From Burkholderia lata (GTDB taxonomy: Bacteria > Pseudomonadota > Gammaproteobacteria > Burkholderiales > Burkholderiaceae): a DNA stretch of 64,000 bases. The DNA lies in contig NZ_CABVQK010000006.1 in assembly GCF_902499335.1 (NCBI RefSeq), positions 186,001 through 250,000 of the forward strand. The letters are read 5' to 3'. The position numbers and the translations under genes were made by a program. Of this stretch, positions 1-7,444 are shown in pieces; position 1 is the stretch's first letter, and each line of letters starts with the position of its first letter. The notes beneath the pieces are model-generated. The model was not told the origin of the DNA and did no database searches. It saw only the letters and a list, made by a program, of their open reading frames with translations.

Positions 1-474
1 CTCACGCTCGTGTCGATCCTGTGCAACGCGGTGATGGCACTGCTCGGCATCGGGCTGAAGGTCGCGACGCTGCCGGTGATCACGCTCGGCGTGGGCGTGG
101 GCGTCGACTACGGCATCTACCTGTACGAGCGCCTGCAGCACGACATCCGTCACGGCGCGACGCTGCCGGACGCATTCGCCGACGCGATGCGCCAGCGCGG
201 CACGGCGGCACTGTTCACGGCCGTCACGATGTTCATCGGCGTCGGCACGTGGGCGTTCTCCGCGCTGAAGTTCCAGGTCGACATGGGCGTGCTGCTCGCG
301 TTCATGTTCCTCGTGAACCTGTTCGGCGCGGTGTTTGTGCTGCCCGCGCTCGCGGCTTGGCTCGGCGTCGAGCGTGCCGAGCGCCGCGCGCTGCACAGGC
401 AGCAGCCGTCGCCGGCGGCCCCGGCACCGCTGAAGCCGTCGCCCGCGCTCGAACCCGGCAACCCGATGCGCTGA
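1..474 (+). CDS. MMPL/RND-family transporter, C-terminal end (5' truncated by window)
   Basis: Open from base 1 to the TGA at 474, so only the last ~157 residues are present. They hold at least three hydrophobic membrane segments. One carries the GVGVDYGIYLYER stretch typical of the second sterol-sensing-like/MMPL membrane domain, where the Asp belongs to the proton relay. The last segment ends in LPALAAWLG, followed by a Pro/Ala-rich cytoplasmic tail. The family exports lipids or hydrophobic molecules across the inner membrane. The KshA-like oxygenase starts 68 bases downstream, so co-transcription is plausible. MMPL proteins often sit with DUF1302 and DUF1329 genes, both found at 11.8-14.8 kb. 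The substrate is unknown. Confidence 0.8.
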   Translation, partial: LTLVSILCNAVMALLGIGLKVATLPVITLGVGVGVDYGIYLYERLQHDIRHGATLPDAFADAMRQRGTAALFTAVTMFIGVGTWAFSALKFQVDMGVLLAFMFLVNLFGAVFVLPALAAWLGVERAERRALHRQQPSPAAPAPLKPSPALEPGNPMR

Positions 475-542
475 CCGGCGCCCCCCATTTCCCCCGCGCG
501 CGGCCGGCTGCCGCGCGCTCTCCACAAGAGGAGTCAACCCAC

Positions 543-1622
543 ATGTCCGCACGCCCTTACAAGATCGAAGCCCAGCCGCTCGCGCAGCGCTATGCGCGCG
601 GCTGGCACTGCCTCGGGCTCGCCCGCGACTTCAAGGACGGCAAGCCGCACACGCTGAACGCGTTCGGCCGCAAGCTCGCCGCGTTCGCCGATTCGACCGG
701 CAAGGTCAACATCGTCGACGCGTACTGCCCGCACATGGGCGCCGACCTGAGCCTCGGCACGGTGCAGGGCGACAACCTCGTGTGCCCGTTCCACGGCTGG
801 GCATGGAGCGGCGAAGGGCAGTGCGCATCGATCCCGTACTGCAAGCGGATCCCGCCGAAGGCGCGCATCGGTGCATGGCCGACCTGCGAGGAAAACAACC
901 TGCTGTTCGTGTGGAACGACCCGGAAGGCAATGCGCCGCCGGAGGAAGTCGCGATTCCGCGCCTCGACGTGTGCTTCTCCGACGAATGGTCGGACTGGGT
1001 CGTCGACAAGATGGTGATCCAGGCCAACTGCCGCGAGCTGGTCGACAACATCTCGGACGTCGCGCACTTCGCGACCGTGCACCACGCGCCGATCGACTAT
1101 TTCGCGAACCTGTTCGAGGACCACAAGGCGACGCAGCTGATGGTCGGCCGCAGCGAGAAGCTCGGTGGCGACGCCCTGACCGCGCTGTCGACGTATTTCG
1201 GGCCGGCCGTGCACATCACGCAGATGACGGGGCAGAGCGGCGGGCAGCCGATCCACTCGGTGCTGCTGAACTGCCACGTGCCGATCGACATGAACAGCTT
1301 CGAGCTGCGTTACGGCGTGATCGTGAAGAAGGTGGCCGGGCTGACCGACGCGCAGAACATGGAGATCGCGAACGCGTACGTGAAGGAAGCGCAGCGCGCG
1401 TTCTACGAGGACGTCGACATCTGGCACAGCAAGACGCGGATCGACAACCCGCTGCTGTGCGAAGGCGACGGGCCGCTGTACCAGATGCGCGACTGGTATT
1501 CGCAGTTCTACCTGGACGTGGCGGACGTGCGGCCGACGAGCGTCGCGCGCAAGGCGTTCGAGATGCGGATTCGCGAAGGCGACGCGCCGCCGGCACTGCA
1601 TCACGTGTTCGAGCCGCAGTAA
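543..1622 (+). CDS. Rieske non-heme iron oxygenase, 3-ketosteroid 9-alpha-hydroxylase (KshA)-like
   Basis: A 359-aa oxygenase component. The Rieske [2Fe-2S] ligands are visible as CPHMG (residues ~62-66) and CPFHGW (~81-86), giving the C-x-H...C-x2-H pattern. The mononuclear iron site is DNISDVAHFATVHH (~166-179). The RGWHCLGLARDFKDGKPH opening and the LFVWNDPEGNAPPE segment strongly resemble KshA proteins, which hydroxylate C9 of 3-ketosteroids to open ring B. The ATG at 543 follows an AAGAGGAG ribosome site. No reductase partner (KshB-like) lies nearby, so electrons must come from elsewhere. A related Rieske enzyme acting on another polycyclic substrate is possible; family assignment is firm, substrate is inferred. 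Confidence 0.85.
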   Translation: MSARPYKIEAQPLAQRYARGWHCLGLARDFKDGKPHTLNAFGRKLAAFADSTGKVNIVDAYCPHMGADLSLGTVQGDNLVCPFHGWAWSGEGQCASIPYCKRIPPKARIGAWPTCEENNLLFVWNDPEGNAPPEEVAIPRLDVCFSDEWSDWVVDKMVIQANCRELVDNISDVAHFATVHHAPIDYFANLFEDHKATQLMVGRSEKLGGDALTALSTYFGPAVHITQMTGQSGGQPIHSVLLNCHVPIDMNSFELRYGVIVKKVAGLTDAQNMEIANAYVKEAQRAFYEDVDIWHSKTRIDNPLLCEGDGPLYQMRDWYSQFYLDVADVRPTSVARKAFEMRIREGDAPPALHHVFEPQ

Positions 1623-1737
1623 AAGCCGGCGGGCCGGCCGAAAAAGGGGGGCGCATCGAAATACGTTCCGTCGGCCGGCAACACCCGCCGCATAAGGCGC
1701 ACGCGGCGGGCTTGCTTGTGCGCCGCATCAAAATAGC

Positions 1738-1766
1738 TTGACGGAACGGCCACTGTCGCGTAGTGT
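1738..1766 (+). promoter_or_regulatory. candidate sigma-70 promoter for the cold-shock gene
   Basis: TTGACG at 1738-1743 and TAGTGT at 1761-1766 are separated by 17 bases. Transcription starting near 1773 would give a leader of about 135 bases before the GTG start at 1908. Long leaders are usual for cold-shock genes, where RNA structure controls translation. Upstream, 1684-1710 holds an 8-bp GC-rich hairpin that may end transcription of the oxygenase gene. Pattern match only. Confidence 0.4.
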
Positions 1767-1907
1767 CCATGACCGAAGTGTTCAAGAAGTTCGATTGCTC
1801 ATCATTGGCCGCACTCCGTGCGGCGGTCGTTGGTCTCTCCCTCTTTGATTCTTTCTGTGCCCGTTGCGGGCGCATGTTCAATCGTCAATTGTATTAAGGA
1901 AGTAATT

Positions 1908-2111
1908 GTGGATACCGGTACCGTCAAGTGGTTCAACGAAACCAAGGGCTTTGGTTTCATCTCCCCTGACAACGGCGGCGACGATCTGTTCGCCCATTTC
2001 TCTGAAATTCGCGGCACGGGCTTCAAGACCCTGGCCGAAGGCCAGAAGGTCAGCTTCGAAGTGAAGCGCGGCCCGAAGGGTCTGCAAGCGTCGAACATCA
2101 CGCCGCAGTAA
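1908..2111 (+). CDS. cspA: CspA-family cold-shock protein
   Basis: A 67-aa single cold-shock domain covering the whole protein. RNP1 reads KGFGFI (residues ~16-21) and RNP2 reads DLFAHF (~29-34). It ends [13 protein letters not shown]. These proteins bind single-stranded RNA and DNA and act as RNA chaperones. The start is GTG, chosen because TAAGGA lies 8 bases upstream and the family begins M-(D/E)-TGTVKWFN. The frame is open further upstream, but those residues have no cold-shock homology. The long leader and non-ATG start fit post-transcriptional control. An infA gene follows 470 bases later. Confidence 0.93.
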   Translation: MDTGTVKWFNETKGFGFISPDNGGDDLFAHFSEIRGTGFKTLAEGQKVSFEVKRGPKGLQASNITPQ

Positions 2112-2205
2112 GCCGCATCGGCGGCAGCCGCCAAACGGTGGCCGCCGCCGGACGGATTCGCGCGCAGGGCGCCGCTTTGGCGGCAGCCGGCGCGCTTCCG
2201 ATGCG

Positions 2206-2246
2206 CACGACCGATGCATCGCGACATCCACGATGCATCGGTCGTG
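2206..2246. repeat. 16-bp perfect inverted repeat between cspA and infA
   Basis: Left arm CACGACCGATGCATCG (2206-2221) is exactly complementary to the right arm at 2231-2246, with a 9-base loop. It lies 95 bases after the cspA stop. There is no T-run, so it may be an RNA-stabilising 3' hairpin, a Rho-independent stop with poor tail, or a regulator site (the arm contains GATGCATC). The rest of the 470-base gap 2112-2580 shows GC-rich sequence and no convincing gene. Confidence 0.6.
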
Positions 2247-2580
2247 ACGCCTCCCTCATCGCATGCGTGACCCGCGTGCGACGCAACGCCTTCGTGAAGC
2301 GCCCGCCGTTTCGCGAGCGCATCACCGCTTCAACGCATCAACCCGAGCAGACCGCCGCCATGCCGTAGCAGGCGCGGTCCCGACTTGCGCGGCGCTCAAT
2401 ACGCCGCCGCCACCGACCGCCTGAACGCCGTAACGCGCCGGGCTCCGATCGCAAGACAGGCCCATGGCCCGTCTGAACGAACCGATCCCCGGCAGCCTGC
2501 CGGCCGCCGTCCCGTTGCGGGACACGGCGCCGGGCAGATCGCCGCGGCTGCGGTCAATTACCTTGTCTGGAGGAATTGGT

Positions 2581-2844
2581 TTGGCAAAAGAAGAACTGCT
2601 GGAACTGGACGGAATCGTCGACGAAGTGCTGCCGGACAGCAAATACCGTGTCACGCTGGAAAACGGCGTCGTGGTCGGCGCTTACGCGTCGGGCCGCATG
2701 CGCAAGAACCACATCCGCATTCTCGCGGGCGATCGCGTGACGCTGGAACTGTCGGTCTATGACCTCACCAAGGGCCGCATCAACTTCCGTCACAAGGACG
2801 CGAATTCGCCGCGTCCGCCGCGAACCGGCCAGCCGCGCCGTTAA
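2581..2844 (+). CDS. infA: translation initiation factor IF-1
   Basis: An 87-aa S1/OB-fold protein matching IF-1 throughout: [19 protein letters not shown] at the N-terminus, then a [16 protein letters not shown] core and [13 protein letters not shown]-1 binds the ribosomal A site with IF-2 and IF-3 during initiation. It has a ~15-residue Arg/Pro-rich tail beyond the usual ~72 aa. The start is TTG, picked because TGGAGG sits 7 bases upstream and the family sequence begins there; the frame stays open upstream without homology. Burkholderia also carry a ribosomal-operon infA, so this stand-alone copy next to cspA is probably an accessory, perhaps cold-related, paralogue (inference). Confidence 0.93.
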   Translation: MAKEELLELDGIVDEVLPDSKYRVTLENGVVVGAYASGRMRKNHIRILAGDRVTLELSVYDLTKGRINFRHKDANSPRPPRTGQPRR

Positions 2845-2893
2845 GCGGTAACGATCGGCGCGGGCACGCAGCACCGCCTCGCCGATCGAATCC

Positions 2894-2916
2894 CGTCCGG
2901 CCGACGAGGCCGGACG
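2894..2916. terminator. hairpin between convergent infA and hydrolase genes
   Basis: CGTCCGGCC (2894-2902) pairs with GGCCGGACG (2908-2916) around a 5-base loop. It lies between the 3' ends of infA (plus) and the alpha/beta hydrolase (minus), so it could stop transcription from both sides. There is no T-run. Confidence 0.45.
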
Positions 2917-3020
2917 AACCGGGTGGACGACACATCGCGTGCCGTTCACCGGTCGCCGCCGGCGTCGTCATGCCGAGGCGGCCGACACAGCCTTCACCGG
3001 CCGCCGCGCGTGTGCAACGC

Positions 3021-3818
3021 TCAAGCGGCCGCGTCCCGCAGGAAATCCTCGACGATCATCGCGAAGTACGGCGGACATTCCTGCATCGGGTAATGCCCGC
3101 AATTCGGTATCGTCACGAGCCGCGCGTTCGGATGCCACGCGAGGAACGTCGCCTGCATCGCCGCTGCGTCGAGCCCCGGATCCTTGTCGCCGACGATCAC
3201 CAGGAAGCGTGCGTCGAGCCCGCGGATGTCGTCGACGAAATCCGTTTTGGTCAGCATGTCGAGATACGCGAGCCTGCAATCGGGCGCCACGCGCTCGCGG
3301 TTCTGCCGCAGCTTCACGTCGGCCCAGCGCGCCGACAATCCCCCCGTCACGAATCGCATGAGCCGGCGAAACGCATCGTCATCGACGGCCGTGCTCGCGA
3401 AGAACGCGCGCGCGTCGTCGTTCAGGCGATTGCCGGCCGCCGACACCGGGCACACGGCGATCGCGCTCTTGATGCGTGATGGTGCGTCGGCGGCGAGCCG
3501 TTGTGTCGCCATGCCGGTCATCGAATGGCCGATCACGTGAAAGTGCTGCCAGCCGAGGCGATCCGCGAGCGCCAGGCAGTCGGCCGAGATCTCGTCGACG
3601 GTACAGGTGCCGGTCAGGTGGATGGATTCGCCGTAGCCGCGCAGGTCGACGAACACGTACGTGAACGCCGCTTCGTCGAGATACGGCAGCAGTGCCGCGT
3701 AGTTCGTATGGTCGCCGAGCCAGTCGTGCAGGACCATCACGCATTCGGGGCCCGTGCCGTGCCGCAGGTAGCCGAGGCCGCCGTTCGGGCGGGAGGCGAG
3801 GGTGTCGATACGGTTCAT
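3021..3818 (-). CDS. alpha/beta-hydrolase fold protein
   Basis: A 265-aa alpha/beta hydrolase. The oxyanion region is VLHDWLGDHTNY (~30), the nucleophile elbow is GHSMTG (G-x-S-x-x), the acid is probably the Asp in VGDKD, and the catalytic His is in NCGHYPMQE near the C-terminus. The ATG at 3818 is preferred because AAGGAAA lies upstream and the extra residues before it lack homology. It resembles the small esterase and ring-fission hydrolase group, with no substrate clue. A strong leftward terminator (3850-3885) lies just 32 bases ahead of its start, so its promoter is not obvious. Confidence 0.85.
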   Translation of the reverse strand: MNRIDTLASRPNGGLGYLRHGTGPECVMVLHDWLGDHTNYAALLPYLDEAAFTYVFVDLRGYGESIHLTGTCTVDEISADCLALADRLGWQHFHVIGHSMTGMATQRLAADAPSRIKSAIAVCPVSAAGNRLNDDARAFFASTAVDDDAFRRLMRFVTGGLSARWADVKLRQNRERVAPDCRLAYLDMLTKTDFVDDIRGLDARFLVIVGDKDPGLDAAAMQATFLAWHPNARLVTIPNCGHYPMQECPPYFAMIVEDFLRDAAA

Positions 3819-3849
3819 TTCAAGGGGTTTCCTTTTGGTTGGAGGAACC

Positions 3850-3885
3850 AAAACGAAACGCCCTCCCGGCGGACCGGGAGGGCGT
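3850..3885 (-). terminator. intrinsic terminator, leftward
   Basis: A 12-bp perfect stem, ACGCCCTCCCGG (3858-3869) with its complement at 3874-3885, around a 4-base loop. On the minus strand the stem is followed by a TTTCGTTTT tract (3850-3857 region). It lies after the surviving stop codon of the SDR remnant, so it is probably that lost gene's terminator. It now sits directly ahead of the hydrolase start and may act as an attenuator. Confidence 0.65.
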
Positions 3886-3932
3886 CTTGAAAGTGCATCG
3901 ATCGTATCGGGCCGATCGGCGAAAGTCAACGC

Positions 3933-3968
3933 TCAGAGCGCCATCCCGCCCGACACCTCGATGCGCTG
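3933..3968 (-). pseudogene. remnant: last codons of a short-chain dehydrogenase gene
   Basis: Reading leftward, the last 12 codons give [11 protein letters not shown] followed by TGA. This is the classic C-terminal ending of SDRs of the ...G-Q-x-I-x-V-(S/D)-G-G-M-x-L type. Just upstream on this strand the SDR reading is lost, and the sequence instead encodes the tail of an AraC regulator on the opposite strand. Only the 3' end survives, together with its probable terminator at 3850-3885. Confidence 0.6.
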
Positions 3969-4118
3969 ATGGTGACGGGCGCGGCGAATGCGGAGACGGC
4001 CGCGTATCGCGTCGGCTACGAAAGCGCGTCGCAGTTCAGCCGCGAATACGCGCGGATGTTCGGTGCGCCGCCGCGGCGCGATGTCGTCACGCTGAAAACC
4101 GCCGCAGCCGACGGCTGA
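3966..4118 (+). pseudogene. remnant: C-terminal helix-turn-helix of an AraC-family regulator
   Basis: This frame reads [20 protein letters not shown] then [20 protein letters not shown] and ends at TGA 4116-4118. That is the second helix-turn-helix of AraC regulators (A-x-x-V-G-Y-x-S-x-S-Q-F-S-R-E-Y...F-G-x-P-P). The N-terminal ligand domain and first helix-turn-helix are missing. To the left the DNA is the tail of an SDR on the other strand. The pair is best explained by a deletion across a divergent SDR/AraC gene pair, leaving both 3' ends fused near 3966-3968. Confidence 0.7.
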
Positions 4119-4287
4119 ACGCACACGCCGCAACGCGGTTCGCGTGCGGCTTTACGCGCGGGCCGGCGCGGTCGTACACTCGTCGGCAATTCGCGGCCCG
4201 CGCCGTGGCTTTCAATCCCTTCAGTGGCTTTCAGCGGGCCAACGCCCGTGCCAGCAGGACTATCGTCGCGCGACGCCAGGAGGCGCC

Positions 4288-5535
4288 ATGAGTGCAGACG
4301 CAGCCCCCGCATCCCCGTCGGTTCAGGACCGCATCCAGCACGTGTTCGTGCTGATGCTCGAGAACCGTTCCTTCGATCACCTGTTCGCGCTGTCGGGCTA
4401 TCCGGACATCGTCGCCGCGTCGCCGGGCAACAGCAACGCGTATGGCGGCGCGGTCTATCCGTTCGGCGGCGGTGCACCCGACCGGATGCCGACCGATCCG
4501 TGCCATGAATTCAAGGACGTGCTCGAACAGCTCTGCGGCGCGGGCGCGCCGTTCGTGAAAGGGCAGCCGTATCCGCCGGTCAGCAACACCGGGTTCGTGT
4601 CGAACTACGCGACCTCGCATTCCGAAGGCACGCCGCCGCAGTCGGCCGATGCGGGCAAGATCATGCAGGGCGTCAATATCGCGACGCAGGCGCCGTCACT
4701 GTCCGCGCTCGCGAACGCGTTCGTGCTGTGCGATGCGTGGCATGCGTCGATGCCGGGGCCGACCTGGCCGAACCGCTTTTTCCTGCACGGCGCGTCGTCG
4801 GCCGGGCTCGACCATTCGCCGACCACGGAAGAAATGGGCGGGTGGAGTGCGTTCGGCGGCTTTCCCTATCCGAAGGGTTCGATCTTCGCCGCGCTCGGCG
4901 ACGGCAACTGGCGCATCTACCAGGACCAGACGGGCAATCCGCTCGGCCACGTGCCGCAGGTCGCGTCGCTGAAGGGCATCAGCTTCTTCGACGTCGACGA
5001 CCTCGCGCATTTCGAGGCCGATCTCGCGGCCGGTTATACGGCGCGCTATACGTTCATCGAGCCCGGTTACGGCGACATCGTGCACGGCACTTACCAGAAC
5101 GGCAGCTCCCAACACCCGATGGATGGCCTGGCCGGCGGCGACCAGCTCGCCGCGCGCGTGTACGACGCGATCCGCAATTCGCCGGTGTGGAACAGCAGCC
5201 TTCTTGTGATCTGCTACGACGAGCATGGCGGCTTCTACGATTCGGTCAGGCCGGGTGCCGCGCCGCCGCCGAACGACGGCGCGGCGGCGACGCTGAATGC
5301 GAACGGCTTCGGGTTCGACGTATACGGCGTGCGGGTGCCGGCGATCGTGATTTCGCCGTGGGTCGCGGCCGGGCAGGTCGACCATACGCAGTACGATCAC
5401 GCGTCGGTGGCCGCGACGCTCGAGCGGCTGTTCGGCCTCGCGCCGCTGACCGACCGCGACCGTCTCGCGAACGACCTGCTGGCGCTCGTCACCACGACGT
5501 GCCGCACCGACTGCCCGCAAAGGATCGGATCATGA
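4288..5535 (+). CDS. phosphoesterase family protein (phospholipase C/acid phosphatase-like)
   Basis: A 415-aa member of the PF04185 phosphoesterase family, which includes PLC-N/H and AcpA-type acid phosphatases. Family motifs are visible: VFVLMLENRSFDHLF at the N-terminus (metal and nucleophile region), GPTWPNRFF in the middle and ICYDEHGGFYDSV near residue 310. There is no signal peptide from the chosen ATG, which follows CAGGAGG. The frame is open 48 codons upstream but Arg-rich and without homology. Its stop overlaps the start of the next gene (ATGA), so the two are translationally coupled. It could hydrolyse phospholipids or phosphomonoesters. Confidence 0.85.
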   Translation: MSADAAPASPSVQDRIQHVFVLMLENRSFDHLFALSGYPDIVAASPGNSNAYGGAVYPFGGGAPDRMPTDPCHEFKDVLEQLCGAGAPFVKGQPYPPVSNTGFVSNYATSHSEGTPPQSADAGKIMQGVNIATQAPSLSALANAFVLCDAWHASMPGPTWPNRFFLHGASSAGLDHSPTTEEMGGWSAFGGFPYPKGSIFAALGDGNWRIYQDQTGNPLGHVPQVASLKGISFFDVDDLAHFEADLAAGYTARYTFIEPGYGDIVHGTYQNGSSQHPMDGLAGGDQLAARVYDAIRNSPVWNSSLLVICYDEHGGFYDSVRPGAAPPPNDGAAATLNANGFGFDVYGVRVPAIVISPWVAAGQVDHTQYDHASVAATLERLFGLAPLTDRDRLANDLLALVTTTCRTDCPQRIGS

Positions 5536-5780
5536 GTACGACACCGGCACCCGACCCGCGCGATGCGCTGCCCGTGCACGACGGCACGAGCCTGCTCGCG
5601 TTTCTGCACATCCTGAAGAAAGCGCATGCGGCGCTGGTCGGCCATGACAAGGCCCATCAGCGCTTCAGCGAGATCGTGACGCGCGGGCAGGCGCGGCAAT
5701 ACATCGAGGAACTGATGCCGTCGCTGCTGCAGGCGCGCGAAGCGCATCGGCGCAAGCGGCACGGCGGGCAGCATCATTGA
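5532..5780 (+). CDS. small hypothetical protein coupled to phosphoesterase
   Basis: An 82-aa soluble, His/Arg-rich protein (LLAFLHILKKAHAALVGHDKAH...). It is predicted mostly helical, with no signal peptide or membrane segment. The ATG overlaps the phosphoesterase stop by four bases, so expression is coupled. No family is recognised. The tight coupling suggests an accessory or chaperone role for the enzyme (inference). Confidence 0.7.
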   Translation: MSTTPAPDPRDALPVHDGTSLLAFLHILKKAHAALVGHDKAHQRFSEIVTRGQARQYIEELMPSLLQAREAHRRKRHGGQHH

Positions 5781-5828
5781 CGGCAAGGGCGGCGCATATC
5801 TGTCTCGCATCAACCCGGATGCGTTGCG

Positions 5829-7217
5829 TCACGCCGCGTGCCGCGCCCGCTGCATGCTGACCGCCGACACCGCGGCGCCCGTCAACTGAACGGCCGCGCC
5901 GGCGAACATCGCCGCGCGCAAGCCGGCCGCACCGCCATGCGCGGCCGCGAACAGCGTGCCGAGCACCGCGATGCCGAGCGTCGCGCCGGTCATTCGCGCG
6001 ACATTGACGAGCGCACTCGCGGTGCCTGAGCGCGCGGCGTCGACCGTACCGACGGCGACGGTCATCAGCGGCCCCGTCGCGATCCCCATGCCGAGTCCTG
6101 TCAACGCAAGCCCGAGTTCGGCACCGAGCAGGCTCGACGAATCGGCCGACGCGCCGATCATGGCGAGCCCGCTCGCGATGAGTCCGACACCGCCGGAGGT
6201 CGTCGCGCGCGAGCCGATGCGCTCGGACAGCGGCCCCGACCACGGCGATACGACGACGAACACGAGCGCCATCGGCAGCAGCGCGAGGCCCGCGCCGGTC
6301 GAATCGAGGCGGCCGTTGCCTTGCCAGTAGAGCGGCAGCAGGAACAGCACGCCGTACATCCCGAACGTCATGCCCATGGTGGCGGCGATCGCGCCGCGAA
6401 ACGCGCCGATCCGGAAGAGTTCGAGCGGCACGAGCGCGGCCGCGCCGTGACGCCGTTCGATCGACACGAATGCGGCGAGCGAAGCGATCGCGACGCAGCC
6501 CGCGAGTGCGCACACGCCAGGCGAATCGCGGAACACGATCGCCGCATACGCAAGCGCGCCGAGTGCGAGCGCGCCCGTGACTTGCGCGCCGACGTCGACA
6601 TGCCGGCCGCGCGGATCGGACGACTCGGGCACCGCCGGGATCGCGAGCAGCATCGCGGCGACGCTCAGCGGCACGACGACGAAGAAGATGCCGCGCCAGC
6701 CGAAGTGCCGGATCAGCACGCCGCCGAGCGTCGGGCCGATCGCCATCGCCACACCGTTGCACGCGGCCCAGATGCCGAGCGTGCGGCCACGCTCGACCGG
6801 GTCGCGCCACACCACGCGCACGATCGCGAGCGACGCTGGCAGCAGCAGCGCGGCGCCGACGCCGGCCAGCGCGCGGGCGGTGATCAGCACCGATACCGAA
6901 GGCGCTAGCGCGCACAGCAGCGATGCGGCGGTGAAGAGGGCCGTGCCTGCGATGAAGATGCGGCGCCGGCCGTACAGGTCGGCAAGCAGCCCACCGGTCA
7001 GCAGCAGCACCGCGTACGTGAGGTTGTAGCTGTCGACCACCCATTGCAATGCGCCGACGCCCGCATGGAAATAGTCGCCGATCGCGCGTGTCGCGAGATT
7101 GACGACGGCTGTGTCGACCTGTGCGACGAGCACGGCGAGGCACAGGGTCAGCAGCGTCATGCCGCGTCGTTCGGCGGTGGCACAGGCGGCCGGGGCGAGA
7201 TGACCAGAATTCGGCAC
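5829..7217 (-). CDS. MFS transporter, DHA2 (EmrB/QacA) type
   Basis: A 462-aa membrane protein with a long run of hydrophobic segments, consistent with the 14-helix DHA2 drug:proton antiporters. Motif A reads GGLLADLYGRRRIF after the second helix. The early segment LAVLVAQVDTAVVNLA matches the D1 motif of this group. The start is GTG at 7217, preceded by AAGGAG 7 bases upstream; in-frame ATGs further up have no ribosome site. It probably exports small toxic compounds. It is divergent from the DUF1254-type gene, so the 227-base gap should hold both promoters. Confidence 0.85.
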   Translation of the reverse strand: MPNSGHLAPAACATAERRGMTLLTLCLAVLVAQVDTAVVNLATRAIGDYFHAGVGALQWVVDSYNLTYAVLLLTGGLLADLYGRRRIFIAGTALFTAASLLCALAPSVSVLITARALAGVGAALLLPASLAIVRVVWRDPVERGRTLGIWAACNGVAMAIGPTLGGVLIRHFGWRGIFFVVVPLSVAAMLLAIPAVPESSDPRGRHVDVGAQVTGALALGALAYAAIVFRDSPGVCALAGCVAIASLAAFVSIERRHGAAALVPLELFRIGAFRGAIAATMGMTFGMYGVLFLLPLYWQGNGRLDSTGAGLALLPMALVFVVVSPWSGPLSERIGSRATTSGGVGLIASGLAMIGASADSSSLLGAELGLALTGLGMGIATGPLMTVAVGTVDAARSGTASALVNVARMTGATLGIAVLGTLFAAAHGGAAGLRAAMFAGAAVQLTGAAVSAVSMQRARHAA

Positions 7218-7444
7218 GATAGGTCGCTCCTTGAACGTCGTTCGATCCATGCTGCGCCGCGGCTGCTGACAACGTGCTGTCAGCAGGCGCTGCATCGGGT
7301 GCGCCAAGGCGGGACGATCTGCACGATTCATGCCGGGCGGTCGGTCATCCGCTCGGACGATTCGGCGCCGGTACGCGGGCGATAGCGTCTGTCATGGCGT
7401 ATACGTGCGCCCCCGCCATCCGTCATCATCGACAGAGGATCCGC

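Noticed and set aside
534-1604. 356-residue minus-strand frame opposite the Rieske oxygenase
   Set aside because: Antisense shadow with biased composition; the plus strand has all metal-binding motifs.
7218-7331. Upstream ATG starts for the MFS transporter
   Set aside because: They lack ribosome sites, whereas GTG 7217 has AAGGAG at ideal spacing.
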